A stretch of 64,000 nt of DNA from Marinobacter salexigens. Lineage in GTDB: Bacteria > Pseudomonadota > Gammaproteobacteria > Pseudomonadales > Oleiphilaceae. The stretch spans positions 1 through 64,000 of the forward strand of contig NZ_JAHKPV010000006.1 of NCBI RefSeq assembly GCF_018860765.1, given 5' to 3'. Positions 18,092 through 27,088 of the stretch are shown here, piece by piece (within the stretch, counting starts at the first letter, position 1; every line of letters starts with the position of its first letter). The notes below the pieces were generated by a model. That model searched no databases. It worked only from the letters and a program-made list of their open reading frames with translations, and was not told where the DNA came from. Both the position numbers and the translations under genes were made by a program.

Positions 18092-19018
18092 CTAGCGACG
18101 GACCTTCAGGGCCATAAGTCCTTCCGGACGTATCATCAGAATTCCGATAACAACCAGCAGGGTCAGTACCTTGGCCATGGAACCACTGAGGAAGAACTCC
18201 ATGGTGGACTGGGCCTGCGAGATACCGAAGGCAGATACAATCGTGCCAATCAGGCTTTGGGCACCGCCAAACACCACAACCAGGAAGGTATCAACGATGT
18301 AGGCCTGTCCGGACGAGGGGCCGGTGGAGCCAATCATGGTGAATGCAGCTCCGGCAATACCGGCAATGCCGCAGCCAAGAGCAAAGGTAGCCCGGTCTAT
18401 ACCCGCACTGTTGATGCCCACGGCTTCCGCCATGGGGCGATTCTGAACCACAGCACGAACCTTCTTGCCGTAGCCGGAGCGATACATAAGCAAGTACACA
18501 CCCACCGCGACCGAAAGTGCGATGACCATAACGAAGAGGCCGTTGATTGGCAGGTCGACCATGTCGGTTACCGGGATTGCACCCATCATCCATTCTGGTA
18601 GATCAACACCCACTTCCCGGGCTCCGAAGATAGAGCGATACGCCTGCTGCATGATCAGGCTCAGGCCCCAGGTAGCCAGGAGAGTATCGAGTGGTCGGTG
18701 GTAGAGATGCCGTATCATGAGCCACTCAACGAGTGCTCCCAACGCGGCACAAATAAAGAAGGCCAGAACCATGGCGATAAAGAAGTACCCGCCGAACAGT
18801 CCTGGCAGATAGGATTGAAAAAATCCAGATGTCAGATAGGTTGTGTAGGCACCGAGGATCATGAACTCCCCGTGGGCCATATTGATCACTCCCATCTGTC
18901 CAAAGATGATCGCAAGGCCCAGAGCCATCAGTACGAAGACTGAAAACAGGGAGAGCCCGGCAAACCCCTGCATGGCAAATATCGACATCAATTCACTGCT
19001 GGTGTAGCCATCGAACAT
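18092..19018 (-). CDS. urtB: urea/short-chain amide ABC transporter permease UrtB
   Basis: A 308-residue LivH-like permease with about eight membrane helices. Recognisable features are GQMGVINMAHGEFMILGAY (about 40-58), the cytoplasmic coupling sequence RAVVQNRPMAEAVGINS and FALGCGIAGIAGAAFTMIGS. The N-terminus starts directly in the membrane domain, without the extracytoplasmic domain found in some UrtB proteins. It lies 84 bases after urtA, and a strong hairpin occupies the gap. Confidence 0.92.
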   Translation of the reverse strand: MFDGYTSSELMSIFAMQGFAGLSLFSVFVLMALGLAIIFGQMGVINMAHGEFMILGAYTTYLTSGFFQSYLPGLFGGYFFIAMVLAFFICAALGALVEWLMIRHLYHRPLDTLLATWGLSLIMQQAYRSIFGAREVGVDLPEWMMGAIPVTDMVDLPINGLFVMVIALSVAVGVYLLMYRSGYGKKVRAVVQNRPMAEAVGINSAGIDRATFALGCGIAGIAGAAFTMIGSTGPSSGQAYIVDTFLVVVFGGAQSLIGTIVSAFGISQAQSTMEFFLSGSMAKVLTLLVVIGILMIRPEGLMALKVRR

Positions 19019-19071
19019 GACTCGTACTCCCCGATCAAACCAATATGCTTAGCGTTTTAGAGGCAAAAGAT

Positions 19072-19093
19072 GCCGGCGCCTTGAGGCGCCGGC
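19072..19093 (-). terminator. intercistronic hairpin between urtA and urtB
   Basis: GCCGGCGCC (19072-19080) and GGCGCCGGC (19085-19093) pair perfectly around a TTGA loop. On the minus strand the stem is followed by ATCTTTTG, a short T tract. Such hairpins after a binding-protein gene usually cause partial termination or protect the 3' end, giving more binding protein than permease. Confidence 0.6.
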
Positions 19094-19102
19094 TATCCGG
19101 TC

Positions 19103-20371
19103 TTACTGGTAACCTTCGGGGAACGGATCCGGTTCCATCAGTTCTTCGGTCTCGTGAACCACTTTGTACTGGCCATCAATCTGTGCCTGGCCGATACGGG
19201 TCTTGGACCAGAGGTGATGGTTCTCGTGGATACGTACGTAGCCTTCAGGCGCCTTGTCGAACTCGATGCCAGCGAACTCTTCACGGATCTTGTCGATATC
19301 GAAAGAACCTGCCTTTTCAACAGCTGCTTTCCACAACCATGGGCCGAGGTAGGCCGCCTGGGTTACGTCGCCGATAACCATGTCATCGCCGTAGGCTTCC
19401 TTGAATGCCGCAACAAACTCTTTGTTGTTGGGGTTATCAAGGCTCTGGAAGTACTTCATGGAGGCGTAGATACCTTCCACATTCTCACCACCGATACCCC
19501 GAATTTCGTCCTCGGTTACGGAGATGGTCAGCAGCAGAGGCTTCTCATCGGTGAAATCAACACCAGCGGCTTTCATTTGCTTGTAGAAAGCCACATTGGA
19601 GCCGCCCACGACTGACGCAAAGATAACGTCCGGCTTCTTGAGCTTGATCTTGTTGATAACCGAGTTGAACTGGGTATGGCCCAATGGGTAGTACTCTTCA
19701 CCCACGACTTTCAGGCCCAGCTTGTCGATGTGCTTGCGGGCAATCTTGTTGGAGGTACGAGGCCAGATATAATCCGAACCCAGCAGGTAGAATGTCTTGG
19801 CACCTTTGGTCTCAACTGCCCAGTCGATACTTGCGAGGATTTGCTGAGTCGCTTCCTGCCCGGTGTAGACAACGTTGGGGGACTGTTCCAGACCCTCGTA
19901 GAAAGTCGGGTAGTACAACATGCCGTTGAACTGTTCAATTACCGGCAGGATGGCTTTACGTGATGCTGAAGTCCAGGCACCAAAAATAGCCGCAACATTG
20001 TCCTGACGCAGCAACTTACGGGTTTTCTCAGCGAAGGTTGGCCAGTCACTGGCACCATCTTCCTGAACAAACTCAATCTGGCGACCGAGAACGCCGCCGG
20101 AGGCGTTGATCTGATCGATGGCGAGTTTTTCCGCCTGCACCGAACCGATCTCACTGATCGCCATTGTGCCGGTGATAGAATGCAGAATGCCGACCGTGAC
20201 GGTGTCATCGGTAACCGCCAGCTCTGTGGTGTTGACCTCAGCTGTGCTTGGCGTGGCTGCTTGCACAGATGACGCCAGCATGACGGACGCCGCCAGTGTC
20301 ATCAGGCTCTTTCGAAACCCTGATCTTTTGCCATCTGACCGCCCGGTGGCGGTTGTATCTGTCGTACCCAT
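19103..20371 (-). CDS. urtA: periplasmic urea/short-chain amide binding protein UrtA
   Basis: A 422-residue type I periplasmic binding protein. A long basic n-region (to residue 24) precedes a hydrophobic core and an Ala-x-Ala type cleavage site (SVQA, about residue 38). The mature part has the UrtA/FmdD features VGILHSITGTMAISE, GASDWPTF, FGAWTSASRKA, PTFYEGLEQSPNV and GSDYIWPRT. The family binds urea or short amides; the neighbouring amidases favour amides, while no urease lies in the window. GAGGA is 8 bases before the ATG. It leads the operon urtABCDE-amiEB-fmdAB. Confidence 0.92.
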   Translation of the reverse strand: MGTTDTTATGRSDGKRSGFRKSLMTLAASVMLASSVQAATPSTAEVNTTELAVTDDTVTVGILHSITGTMAISEIGSVQAEKLAIDQINASGGVLGRQIEFVQEDGASDWPTFAEKTRKLLRQDNVAAIFGAWTSASRKAILPVIEQFNGMLYYPTFYEGLEQSPNVVYTGQEATQQILASIDWAVETKGAKTFYLLGSDYIWPRTSNKIARKHIDKLGLKVVGEEYYPLGHTQFNSVINKIKLKKPDVIFASVVGGSNVAFYKQMKAAGVDFTDEKPLLLTISVTEDEIRGIGGENVEGIYASMKYFQSLDNPNNKEFVAAFKEAYGDDMVIGDVTQAAYLGPWLWKAAVEKAGSFDIDKIREEFAGIEFDKAPEGYVRIHENHHLWSKTRIGQAQIDGQYKVVHETEELMEPDPFPEGYQ

Positions 20372-20495
20372 GGTGAATCCTCACAGTGTTTGGAAAGCCG
20401 GTGCTGCACACCACCCTCAGGAGAGCACAGCGCCTACCCCAAACATTCTGCTAGACCCCTTAATGGGCGCCCATTCGGTAATCGCCCCAGCAGAC

Positions 20496-20513
20496 TACGT
20501 CATTTGACGCATT
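20496..20513 (-). promoter_or_regulatory. candidate operator, copy A (upstream of urtA)
   Basis: TACGTCATTTGACGCATT contains the inverted repeat CGTCA-TT-TGACG. It matches copy B (13275-13292) at 16 of 18 positions. Read on the minus strand, both are followed by a G-rich stretch (GGGGC) and, 36 bases on, by CGAAT. Placement about 125 bases before the coding start fits an activator site. Confidence 0.55.
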
Positions 20514-20581
20514 TCCTCTTCGTGGGCAAATGCCACACCCGCACGAACTAATGGCATCCGTTTATTCCTGCAAGGCAGGCT

Positions 20582-20598
20582 TTGGCACAAAAGTTGTA
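20582..20598 (+). promoter_or_regulatory. possible sigma-54 promoter for the sensor-transporter gene
   Basis: TTGGCACAAAAGTTGTA carries a perfect -24 block (TTGGCAC) with the right 10-base spacing to the -12 block, which reads GT in place of the usual GC. It lies about 80 bases before the ATG at 20679. Sigma-54 control would fit a nitrogen-scavenging system, but the -12 mismatch keeps this tentative. Confidence 0.4.
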
Positions 20599-20678
20599 AA
20601 GACTTCCTTGTCCGACATTTAGGAGCGTCAAACCGCACCAAAATCGGGCACCCTTCCTATTCCAGAGACAAGGCAGCA

Positions 20679-23600
20679 ATGGCGGCAAGACAGAACATCT
20701 TCAGGGTTAGGCGTCGATACAACCAATGGGTCGCCAACCAGACGCTCGAAGATTACGCTCTGCGTTTTACCGCCAAGAGCGCACGGCGCTGGTCTGCGGG
20801 ACGGGTTACCAACACTGCTCTCGGTGCAATCTCGTTTCTGGCCATGGAAGCCATCGGTGGCTCCATAACGCTGTACTACGGATTCGATAACGCGGTGGCG
20901 GCTATTCTTGCAGTCGGCCTCATGATCTTTCTGACTGCCATCCCTATCAGTTACTACGCTGCCCGCTACGGTGTGGACATTGATCTGCTCACCCGGGGCG
21001 CTGGCTTTGGCTATATTGGTTCAACCATCACATCGCTCATCTATGCCAGCTTTACGTTCATTTTCTTCGCCATAGAGGCCGCCATCATGGCCATGGCTCT
21101 GGAAATGCTGTTCAACATTCCTCTGGTGATTGGCTATCTCATCTGCGCAGTCGCTGTTATCCCTCTCGTTATACACGGCATCACCACCATCAGCCGGTTT
21201 CAGGTATGGACGCAGCCTGTGTGGATTCTGTTACAACTGGCCCCCTTCGTATTCATAATCTATGCGGACGCCTCCTCCGTTGGCGACTGGACACAGTTTG
21301 AAGGTCTGAGCCCGGTGGCCGGGCAAGGGCTCAATGTTGTGGCATTTGGCGCCGCGGCGGCGGTTGTTTTCTCACTCATTGCCCAGATCGGCGAACAGGT
21401 GGATTTCCTTCGTTTCATTCCCGAACCTCAAAACCAAGCGGAAAAACGCCGCTGGTGGTTCGCCGTTATGGCCGGCGGACCAGGCTGGATTGTCATCGGC
21501 ATATTCAAGATTTTGGCCGGTTCGTTTCTGGCCGTGCTTGCACTAAATCAGGGCATCTCTGCGGAAGAGGCAGCAGACCCAACTCAAATGTATCTTGTGG
21601 CATTCAATTACATCACCCATTCCCCGGAAATATCTCTGGCACTGGCGGGTATTTTTGTCATTCTATGCCAACTTAAAATCAACGTGACCAATGCTTATGC
21701 TGGCTCTATCGCGTGGTCAAACTTCTTCTCCCGTTTGACTCACAGCCACCCGGGGCGTGTAGTCTGGTTATTTTTTAACGTAGCGATTGCATTGCTGGTC
21801 ATGGAGCTAGGGGTGTACCGGGCGCTGGAGGAAACTCTGGGGTTCTATGGCATTATTGCCATCGGCTGGGTCGGGGCGCTGGTAGCTGATCTGGTGATTA
21901 ACAAGCCTCTAGGCTTCAGCCCCCCGCATATCGAATTCAAGCGCGCGCATCTTTACGACATCAATCCCGTAGGCGTTGGCGCTATGCTTGCCGCCTCAGT
22001 GGTTGGTATAACCTGCCATACCGGCGCCCTTGGGGTTTACGCTCAGGCCCTGTCCCACTTTATCGCCTTGGGTGTCGCTCTGATAACTGCGCCACTGATT
22101 GCCTGGAAAACGGCAGGGCGTTTCTATACGGCTCGCCCTTTCGTGCTTCTTGCCACGGACCATCAACTGGTGCAATGCACCATCTGTGAGCACAAACTCG
22201 AACCTGAGGACGTTACCAACTGCCCAGCCTATGATGGCATCATATGCTCCCTGTGTTGCTCGCTTGACGCTCGATGCGGCGACATCTGTAAGCCTGGCGC
22301 GGGTTATCACGAACAGCTTCAGGAATTTTTGAGCAAACTGCTTCCCCAAGCCATACTGAACCGCCTGCGCTCTCGCCTTGGTCATTTCCTGACACTTCTT
22401 TTTTTAATTAATGGTTTGTCTGGCCTACTGCTCTCACTCATTTACTTTAAAACACCCGTTGCCTCGGCACCTGAAGCTCTGGTGCTTTCCCTTACCTTGT
22501 GGAAGGTTTTCTTTATTCTTCTGATTGTCACCGGAGTGATTTGCTGGCTGTTTGTACTGGCCCACGAAAGCCGGGTGGTAGCAGAGGAAGAATCGCAAAG
22601 GCAAACCCGGCTTCTGACCGAAGAAATCGTTGCGCACAAACGGACTGATCAGGCTTTGCAGCAGGCCAAGGAGCAGGCGGAAGCAGCCAATGGCGCCAAG
22701 AGTCGATATCTGACCGGGATCAGCCATGAACTTCGATCCCCGCTCAATTCGATTCTGGGCTATGCCCAGCTGATGGAAAACGATGAAGCCATACCGGCCC
22801 ACCGCAAAGAAGCCGTGGGCGTCATTCGCAACAGCGGAGAATATCTGGCCGATCTGATTGAGGGGCTCCTGGATATTTCCAAAATCGAAGCCGGTCGACT
22901 CGATCTGCACCGGGATCAGGTGCGCATCGGCTTACTGATGGAACAAATGGTGACCATGTTCCGGTTGCAGGCTGAAGAGAAAGGTCTGGCTTTTGATTAC
23001 CACTGTCCCAACCCACTGCCAGAGATGGTCACCACCGATGAGAAGCGCCTGCGCCAGATCCTTATTAACCTGCTGTCCAATGCGATCAAATATACGGACC
23101 ATGGAAGCGTTTCTCTGACCTTGCGCTACCGTAGTCAGGTAGCAGAATTTACGGTCCGGGATTCGGGCGAGGGGATTGCAGAGGAAAATATTGAACGTAT
23201 TTTCCGCCCCTTTGAGCGTATTCGACTCCCAGGAGAAAGCCGTATTGGCACTGGTTTGGGACTGACGATCACTCGCCTGCTCACCGAAATCATGGGTGGT
23301 GACATCAGCGTGGACAGCAAGTTGGGCCATGGCAGCACTTTCAAAGTCAGTCTTATGTTATCCAGTGTTCACAGTTCCACCCCGCGCTCCACCTCCGCTC
23401 CAGCCCGTCGGATTTATGGCTATCAGGGAGTCAGACGCAAAGTTCTTCTGGTCGACGACGACCCTTCGAATCGTCAGGTGATCCGTGCCATGTTGTCGCC
23501 ACTTGGCTTTGAAATCATTGAAACTGGCAATGCTCTCAAGGTTCTGGACACCGTTGAAGCAGAACGACCGGATTTGATTCTGATGGACGTATCCATGCCC

Positions 23601-24062
23601 GGCCAAACAGGCTGGGAAGTTCTCGAGCAGTTGCGTGCACAAAAGCACACTCTGCCGGTAGTCATGGTGTCCGCCGATGCCAACGAGGGCCATCACTCGG
23701 TGGAGTCCACGCCACTGTACGATGATTACATCATTAAACCGGTGAGGCTGAACCTGTTATTGGACACCATCGCTCGGGTGCTGGCGATGGAGTGGCGCTT
23801 CGAAAAAAGTGCTGAACCTCTGGCCCCCTTTCCCCTGCCCGAACCCGGTGCCCTGCCCCTTCCAGACATAGCGCACCGACGAACACTCGCGAGCCTAGCT
23901 CGAATAGGCCATCGCAAAGGCCTTCTGGAATCCTTGCATGAACTAAAACACAGCGGTGAGGCTGATGAGCGATTTACTCGTGAGCTGACAGGTCTCACCA
24001 ACGACTTCCAGTTTGAGAAAATAATTGAACTTCTTAAGGTAGCCGAACATGAAGCCTCATGA
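20679..24062 (+). CDS. NCS1 permease fused to hybrid histidine kinase/receiver
   Basis: A 1127-residue inner-membrane protein. Residues 1-490 form about twelve helices of an NCS1 (purine/cytosine/hydantoin) permease, starting NQTLEDYALRFTAKSARRWS. Residues about 500-540 are cysteine-rich (QCTICEHK, CSLCC, ARCGDICKPG) and may bind metal or sense redox. Two further helices (about 555-640) and a short coiled coil lead to HisKA with His683 in SHELRSPLN, an ATPase domain (INLLSNAIKYTD, DSGEGI, GTGLGLTI) and a receiver starting VLLVDDDPSN (Asp970 in LMDVSMPG). The last 80 residues are not assigned. It overlaps the response-regulator gene by 14 bases and is divergent from urtA, so it probably senses the amide/urea or related solute. 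Confidence 0.9.
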   Translation: MAARQNIFRVRRRYNQWVANQTLEDYALRFTAKSARRWSAGRVTNTALGAISFLAMEAIGGSITLYYGFDNAVAAILAVGLMIFLTAIPISYYAARYGVDIDLLTRGAGFGYIGSTITSLIYASFTFIFFAIEAAIMAMALEMLFNIPLVIGYLICAVAVIPLVIHGITTISRFQVWTQPVWILLQLAPFVFIIYADASSVGDWTQFEGLSPVAGQGLNVVAFGAAAAVVFSLIAQIGEQVDFLRFIPEPQNQAEKRRWWFAVMAGGPGWIVIGIFKILAGSFLAVLALNQGISAEEAADPTQMYLVAFNYITHSPEISLALAGIFVILCQLKINVTNAYAGSIAWSNFFSRLTHSHPGRVVWLFFNVAIALLVMELGVYRALEETLGFYGIIAIGWVGALVADLVINKPLGFSPPHIEFKRAHLYDINPVGVGAMLAASVVGITCHTGALGVYAQALSHFIALGVALITAPLIAWKTAGRFYTARPFVLLATDHQLVQCTICEHKLEPEDVTNCPAYDGIICSLCCSLDARCGDICKPGAGYHEQLQEFLSKLLPQAILNRLRSRLGHFLTLLFLINGLSGLLLSLIYFKTPVASAPEALVLSLTLWKVFFILLIVTGVICWLFVLAHESRVVAEEESQRQTRLLTEEIVAHKRTDQALQQAKEQAEAANGAKSRYLTGISHELRSPLNSILGYAQLMENDEAIPAHRKEAVGVIRNSGEYLADLIEGLLDISKIEAGRLDLHRDQVRIGLLMEQMVTMFRLQAEEKGLAFDYHCPNPLPEMVTTDEKRLRQILINLLSNAIKYTDHGSVSLTLRYRSQVAEFTVRDSGEGIAEENIERIFRPFERIRLPGESRIGTGLGLTITRLLTEIMGGDISVDSKLGHGSTFKVSLMLSSVHSSTPRSTSAPARRIYGYQGVRRKVLLVDDDPSNRQVIRAMLSPLGFEIIETGNALKVLDTVEAERPDLILMDVSMPGQTGWEVLEQLRAQKHTLPVVMVSADANEGHHSVESTPLYDDYIIKPVRLNLLLDTIARVLAMEWRFEKSAEPLAPFPLPEPGALPLPDIAHRRTLASLARIGHRKGLLESLHELKHSGEADERFTRELTGLTNDFQFEKIIELLKVAEHEAS

Positions 24063-24954
24063 TGACCGGAAAACCGTTGTAATGGTCGTAGATGACGCGA
24101 TCGACTCCATCCGAATGATCAGCGATGCGCTGGAGGAAGCGGGCATGACCGTACTGGTTGCTCTGGAAGGCAATCAGGCTCTCACCATCAGCCAAAACAT
24201 TACCCCGGATGTCGTACTCATGGATGCACTTATGCCGCACATGGATGGCTTCGAAACCTGCAGGCGACTGAAGGAAAATCCGGCCTTCACGGATATTCCT
24301 ATCATTTTTATGACCGGCCTGAGTGATACCGAGCATGTGGTAATGGGTCTGAAAGCCGGAGGCGTCGACTACGCTACCAAACCCATCAACACCACAGAGC
24401 TACTGGCACGCATGGACGTCCATCTCGCCAACGCCCGGATGACACGAAGTGCCCGAAGTGCTCTGGATACAGCTGGCCAGAACTTGTTCGCAGTGGATCG
24501 GGAGGGGAATTTGCTTTGGGGGACGCCCCATGTGTGTAGGTGCTTGCCCGACATGGCCCACCCGGACTATCAGGTAATCCGAACCACCCTAACGGAATGG
24601 CTCAGCCACAATTTGGAGCCCGGGCACCAGATGCCACTGCATGCTATGGACGTCCAGCATTCGGTAGAGTATCTGGCATTGGTGGATGGCCGGGAGTACC
24701 TGCTTCGACTGAAAACACCGCAGAATCAATCCAGTGCCACCGCAGCTCTAAGAGATCGGTTCCAACTGACACAAAGGGAGTCCGACGTGCTGCTGTGGAT
24801 AGCCAATGGCAAGACGAACCGGGAAATAGCGCAAATTCTTGAGATGAGCCCACGCACCGTGAACAAGCATCTGGAGCAAGTGTTCCGGAAGCTGGGTGTC
24901 GAAAACAGGACATCTGCCGCCGCCAGTGCCATTCGCTTGTTGGCAACTCTGTAG
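24049..24954 (+). CDS. LuxR-type response regulator paired with the sensor
   Basis: A 301-residue two-component regulator. The receiver (about 8-125) has the acidic pocket VVDD (Asp15-16), phospho-acceptor Asp59 in VVLMDALMP and the conserved Lys in TKPIN. About 100 residues of linker follow, then a LuxR/FixJ HTH (about 235-298): LTQRESDVLLWIANGKTNREIA then NKHLEQVFRKLGV. It starts inside the last codons of the hybrid kinase gene, so the two are translationally coupled. It is the natural candidate to bind the two palindromes upstream of urtA and fmdA. Confidence 0.92.
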   Translation: MKPHDDRKTVVMVVDDAIDSIRMISDALEEAGMTVLVALEGNQALTISQNITPDVVLMDALMPHMDGFETCRRLKENPAFTDIPIIFMTGLSDTEHVVMGLKAGGVDYATKPINTTELLARMDVHLANARMTRSARSALDTAGQNLFAVDREGNLLWGTPHVCRCLPDMAHPDYQVIRTTLTEWLSHNLEPGHQMPLHAMDVQHSVEYLALVDGREYLLRLKTPQNQSSATAALRDRFQLTQRESDVLLWIANGKTNREIAQILEMSPRTVNKHLEQVFRKLGVENRTSAAASAIRLLATL

Positions 24955-25059
24955 TTGCACCGGCGAATTTCTACGATCATCCATCCCACACAACCACCTG
25001 TTTCAATCTGTTCAAGCTAGACTGGTCGGTATAAATAACCGATATACGGTGGTGATGAT

Positions 25060-26187
25060 TTGAAAAAGTTACTTCTGATTTGTGGTTTAGCCCTGCTCAT
25101 GGCGGCTGTTTTCAGCACTATAGCCCAGCCCGTTCCCATTGAGCAGAAGCTGATTAACATCCAGGCTCGCGAGGAGCTCGATAATTTCCCGAACATTGAG
25201 CAAGAGCCCGTCGAGATTCAAGCGATACTGCTGGATATGTCGGATGACCCTTTACTGCTACTGAAAACGCAAGCAGCGTTTATGCGCTACCCAGATATGG
25301 CCCGAGCCCTGCTTCCGCTTTACGCTTCCGAGCCGGAGTTTCAGGATATCCTAAGGCGGTATGGCGAGGAGGTTCTGCCGCCCATTCACCTTTTTGTAAA
25401 CCAGCCTATTAGCACTATTGAGTGGATGGACAAGGCATCTCGTCAGTATCAGGCCGCCAAACGTTTTTTTACCGGCCTTCCAGAGGCATCTGAACCAGAC
25501 AACAAGCAACCCGACGAACGCAGTAACCTGTCACCGGAAGAACGTGGCTGGTATGCCGTCAATTTCATTCAAAGCGAAGGCCATGACTTTCTGGGTCAGT
25601 TCGTTGTGGACAGACAGGGCACAACCCAATGGATCGGAACAGAACGGGTACTGGAAGGGTTAAATCAGTTTTTCGCCAGCGGCATTCGTGATTTGGAACG
25701 CAATTACCGATCTGGCAGTGAGATTACCGCAGGCGATATTGGCTGGGCCTCGGTGGATGTCTTAGTCTTTGCCAGTGCCGTGAAAGTGCTTCAAGTAGGG
25801 CGGGCAACAGCAGTTGCCACTAAGAGTGCTAGCCGGGGTACTCGCTCCGCTGCTCTGGCCGCGAGGGTGGCCCGCAGCGGAAAACTGACTCTACGCAGCG
25901 CCCGATACGCCAAGTGGCCCTTGTTTATTGGTGCAGGCTATCTTGTTGTTGCCCACCCAAGCCTAATTAATGACTTATTTGCTGGCGTGGCAGACGTGCT
26001 TGGCTACCCAGTAGCCGCCGTTCAGTTTTTGGGCTGGCTGCTATTGCTTATTCCTGTACTGTACATCGGCAGTTGGCTGTTATGGCTTCTGGCCCCTCTA
26101 TTGACGGCATTATTCCACGCCTTGAGTCATCTTGTGGCAACCCTGAGCGGCAGGCGGCATCGCCATTCCGGATACGGTAAGCTATAG
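25060..26187 (+). CDS. predicted membrane protein, unknown function
   Basis: A 375-residue protein with a TTG start preceded by GGTGGTG. An N-terminal hydrophobic segment (residues 3-22, LLLICGLALLMAAVFSTIA) looks like a signal peptide. A soluble periplasmic region follows to about residue 225, then a segment rich in Ala/Arg/Ser and two or three C-terminal helices (about 285-345). I do not recognise a family. It stands alone between the two-component regulator and the DUF72 gene. Confidence 0.7.
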   Translation: MKKLLLICGLALLMAAVFSTIAQPVPIEQKLINIQAREELDNFPNIEQEPVEIQAILLDMSDDPLLLLKTQAAFMRYPDMARALLPLYASEPEFQDILRRYGEEVLPPIHLFVNQPISTIEWMDKASRQYQAAKRFFTGLPEASEPDNKQPDERSNLSPEERGWYAVNFIQSEGHDFLGQFVVDRQGTTQWIGTERVLEGLNQFFASGIRDLERNYRSGSEITAGDIGWASVDVLVFASAVKVLQVGRATAVATKSASRGTRSAALAARVARSGKLTLRSARYAKWPLFIGAGYLVVAHPSLINDLFAGVADVLGYPVAAVQFLGWLLLLIPVLYIGSWLLWLLAPLLTALFHALSHLVATLSGRRHRHSGYGKL

Positions 26188-26224
26188 CACAAACATAAGG
26201 CCCTTCTATCCGGAACCACAGGCA

Positions 26225-27070
26225 ATGGCACTCCCCTACTTTCTTGGCTGCCCTCAATGGCAACACCCAGCATGGGGTAACCTGCTACCACTAGGCGAAA
26301 GTCCGCTGGGCCGTTACAGTCAAGTATTTAACTGTGTTGAAGGCAACACAACGTTTTATGCGACACCTAGCCAAGAACAGTGTCGGCAATGGCGTGCGCA
26401 GGTGCCAGACGATTTTCGCTTTCTACTAAAATTCCCTCGTCACATTACTCACGACCGCCTGCTGTCTGGCGTGGACGCAAGCGTGCGCAACTTTCTAGAC
26501 ATTGTTGCACCTTTGGAAGATGTGCTCGGCCCATTCCTCCTGCAACTCCCTGCGGCATTTGGACCAAGGCACCTGCACAACCTATGGGACTTTATTGACG
26601 CCCTGCCAGCACCACTAGAATGTGCAGTTGAGGTTCGCCACAACGCTTTTTTCAGTAAAGGTGATGCTGAAAAAGCTCTAAACCGTGGCCTTCGTGAGCG
26701 CAGGGTCGCACGGGTATGCATGGATACACGTGCTTTATTTTCGGCAACGCCAGATAAAGACGTCACTATTGAAGCACAGCGCAAAAAACCAAGAGTGCCG
26801 GTGCACTTGCTTCCCGGTGATGCAGCCCCGGTTATCCGCTACATTGGGCACCCGGATCTAGAAAGTAACCGCCGCTATCTGGCACCTTGGGTTGAACGAG
26901 TTGCCACTTGGGTTGAAGAAGGCCGGCGGCCCTATTTCTTTTTACACATGCCGGACATAGGTGATGCGCTCGCACTGACCGAGATCTGGACGAGTCTTAT
27001 AAGTGAGCGGGTGGACCAGCTAGAAGCCTTGCGCTTTAGTGAAAAACAGCCTCAAATGGGGCTGTTTTAG
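26225..27070 (+). CDS. DUF72 (YecE-like) family protein
   Basis: A 281-residue protein with the DUF72 TIM-barrel-like pattern: start LGCPQWQHPAW, VEGNTTFYATPS near residue 40, DFRFLLKFPRHITHDR near 61, and the C-terminal PYFFLHMPD. Family members are cytoplasmic and of unknown function. It lies 37 bases after the membrane protein gene on the same strand and converges with the SDR gene. Confidence 0.88.
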   Translation: MALPYFLGCPQWQHPAWGNLLPLGESPLGRYSQVFNCVEGNTTFYATPSQEQCRQWRAQVPDDFRFLLKFPRHITHDRLLSGVDASVRNFLDIVAPLEDVLGPFLLQLPAAFGPRHLHNLWDFIDALPAPLECAVEVRHNAFFSKGDAEKALNRGLRERRVARVCMDTRALFSATPDKDVTIEAQRKKPRVPVHLLPGDAAPVIRYIGHPDLESNRRYLAPWVERVATWVEEGRRPYFFLHMPDIGDALALTEIWTSLISERVDQLEALRFSEKQPQMGLF

Positions 27071-27088
27071 TCTGTTGTTTGGGCGCTC

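Larger units (their letters stand above)
20372..20678. promoter_or_regulatory. divergent control region between urtA and the sensor gene
   Basis: This 307-base gap holds the control signals for both directions. On the urtA side the palindrome at 20496-20513 is 125 bases from the urtA start. On the sensor side a sigma-54-like sequence lies at 20582-20598. I see no coding sequence in it. Confidence 0.7.
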
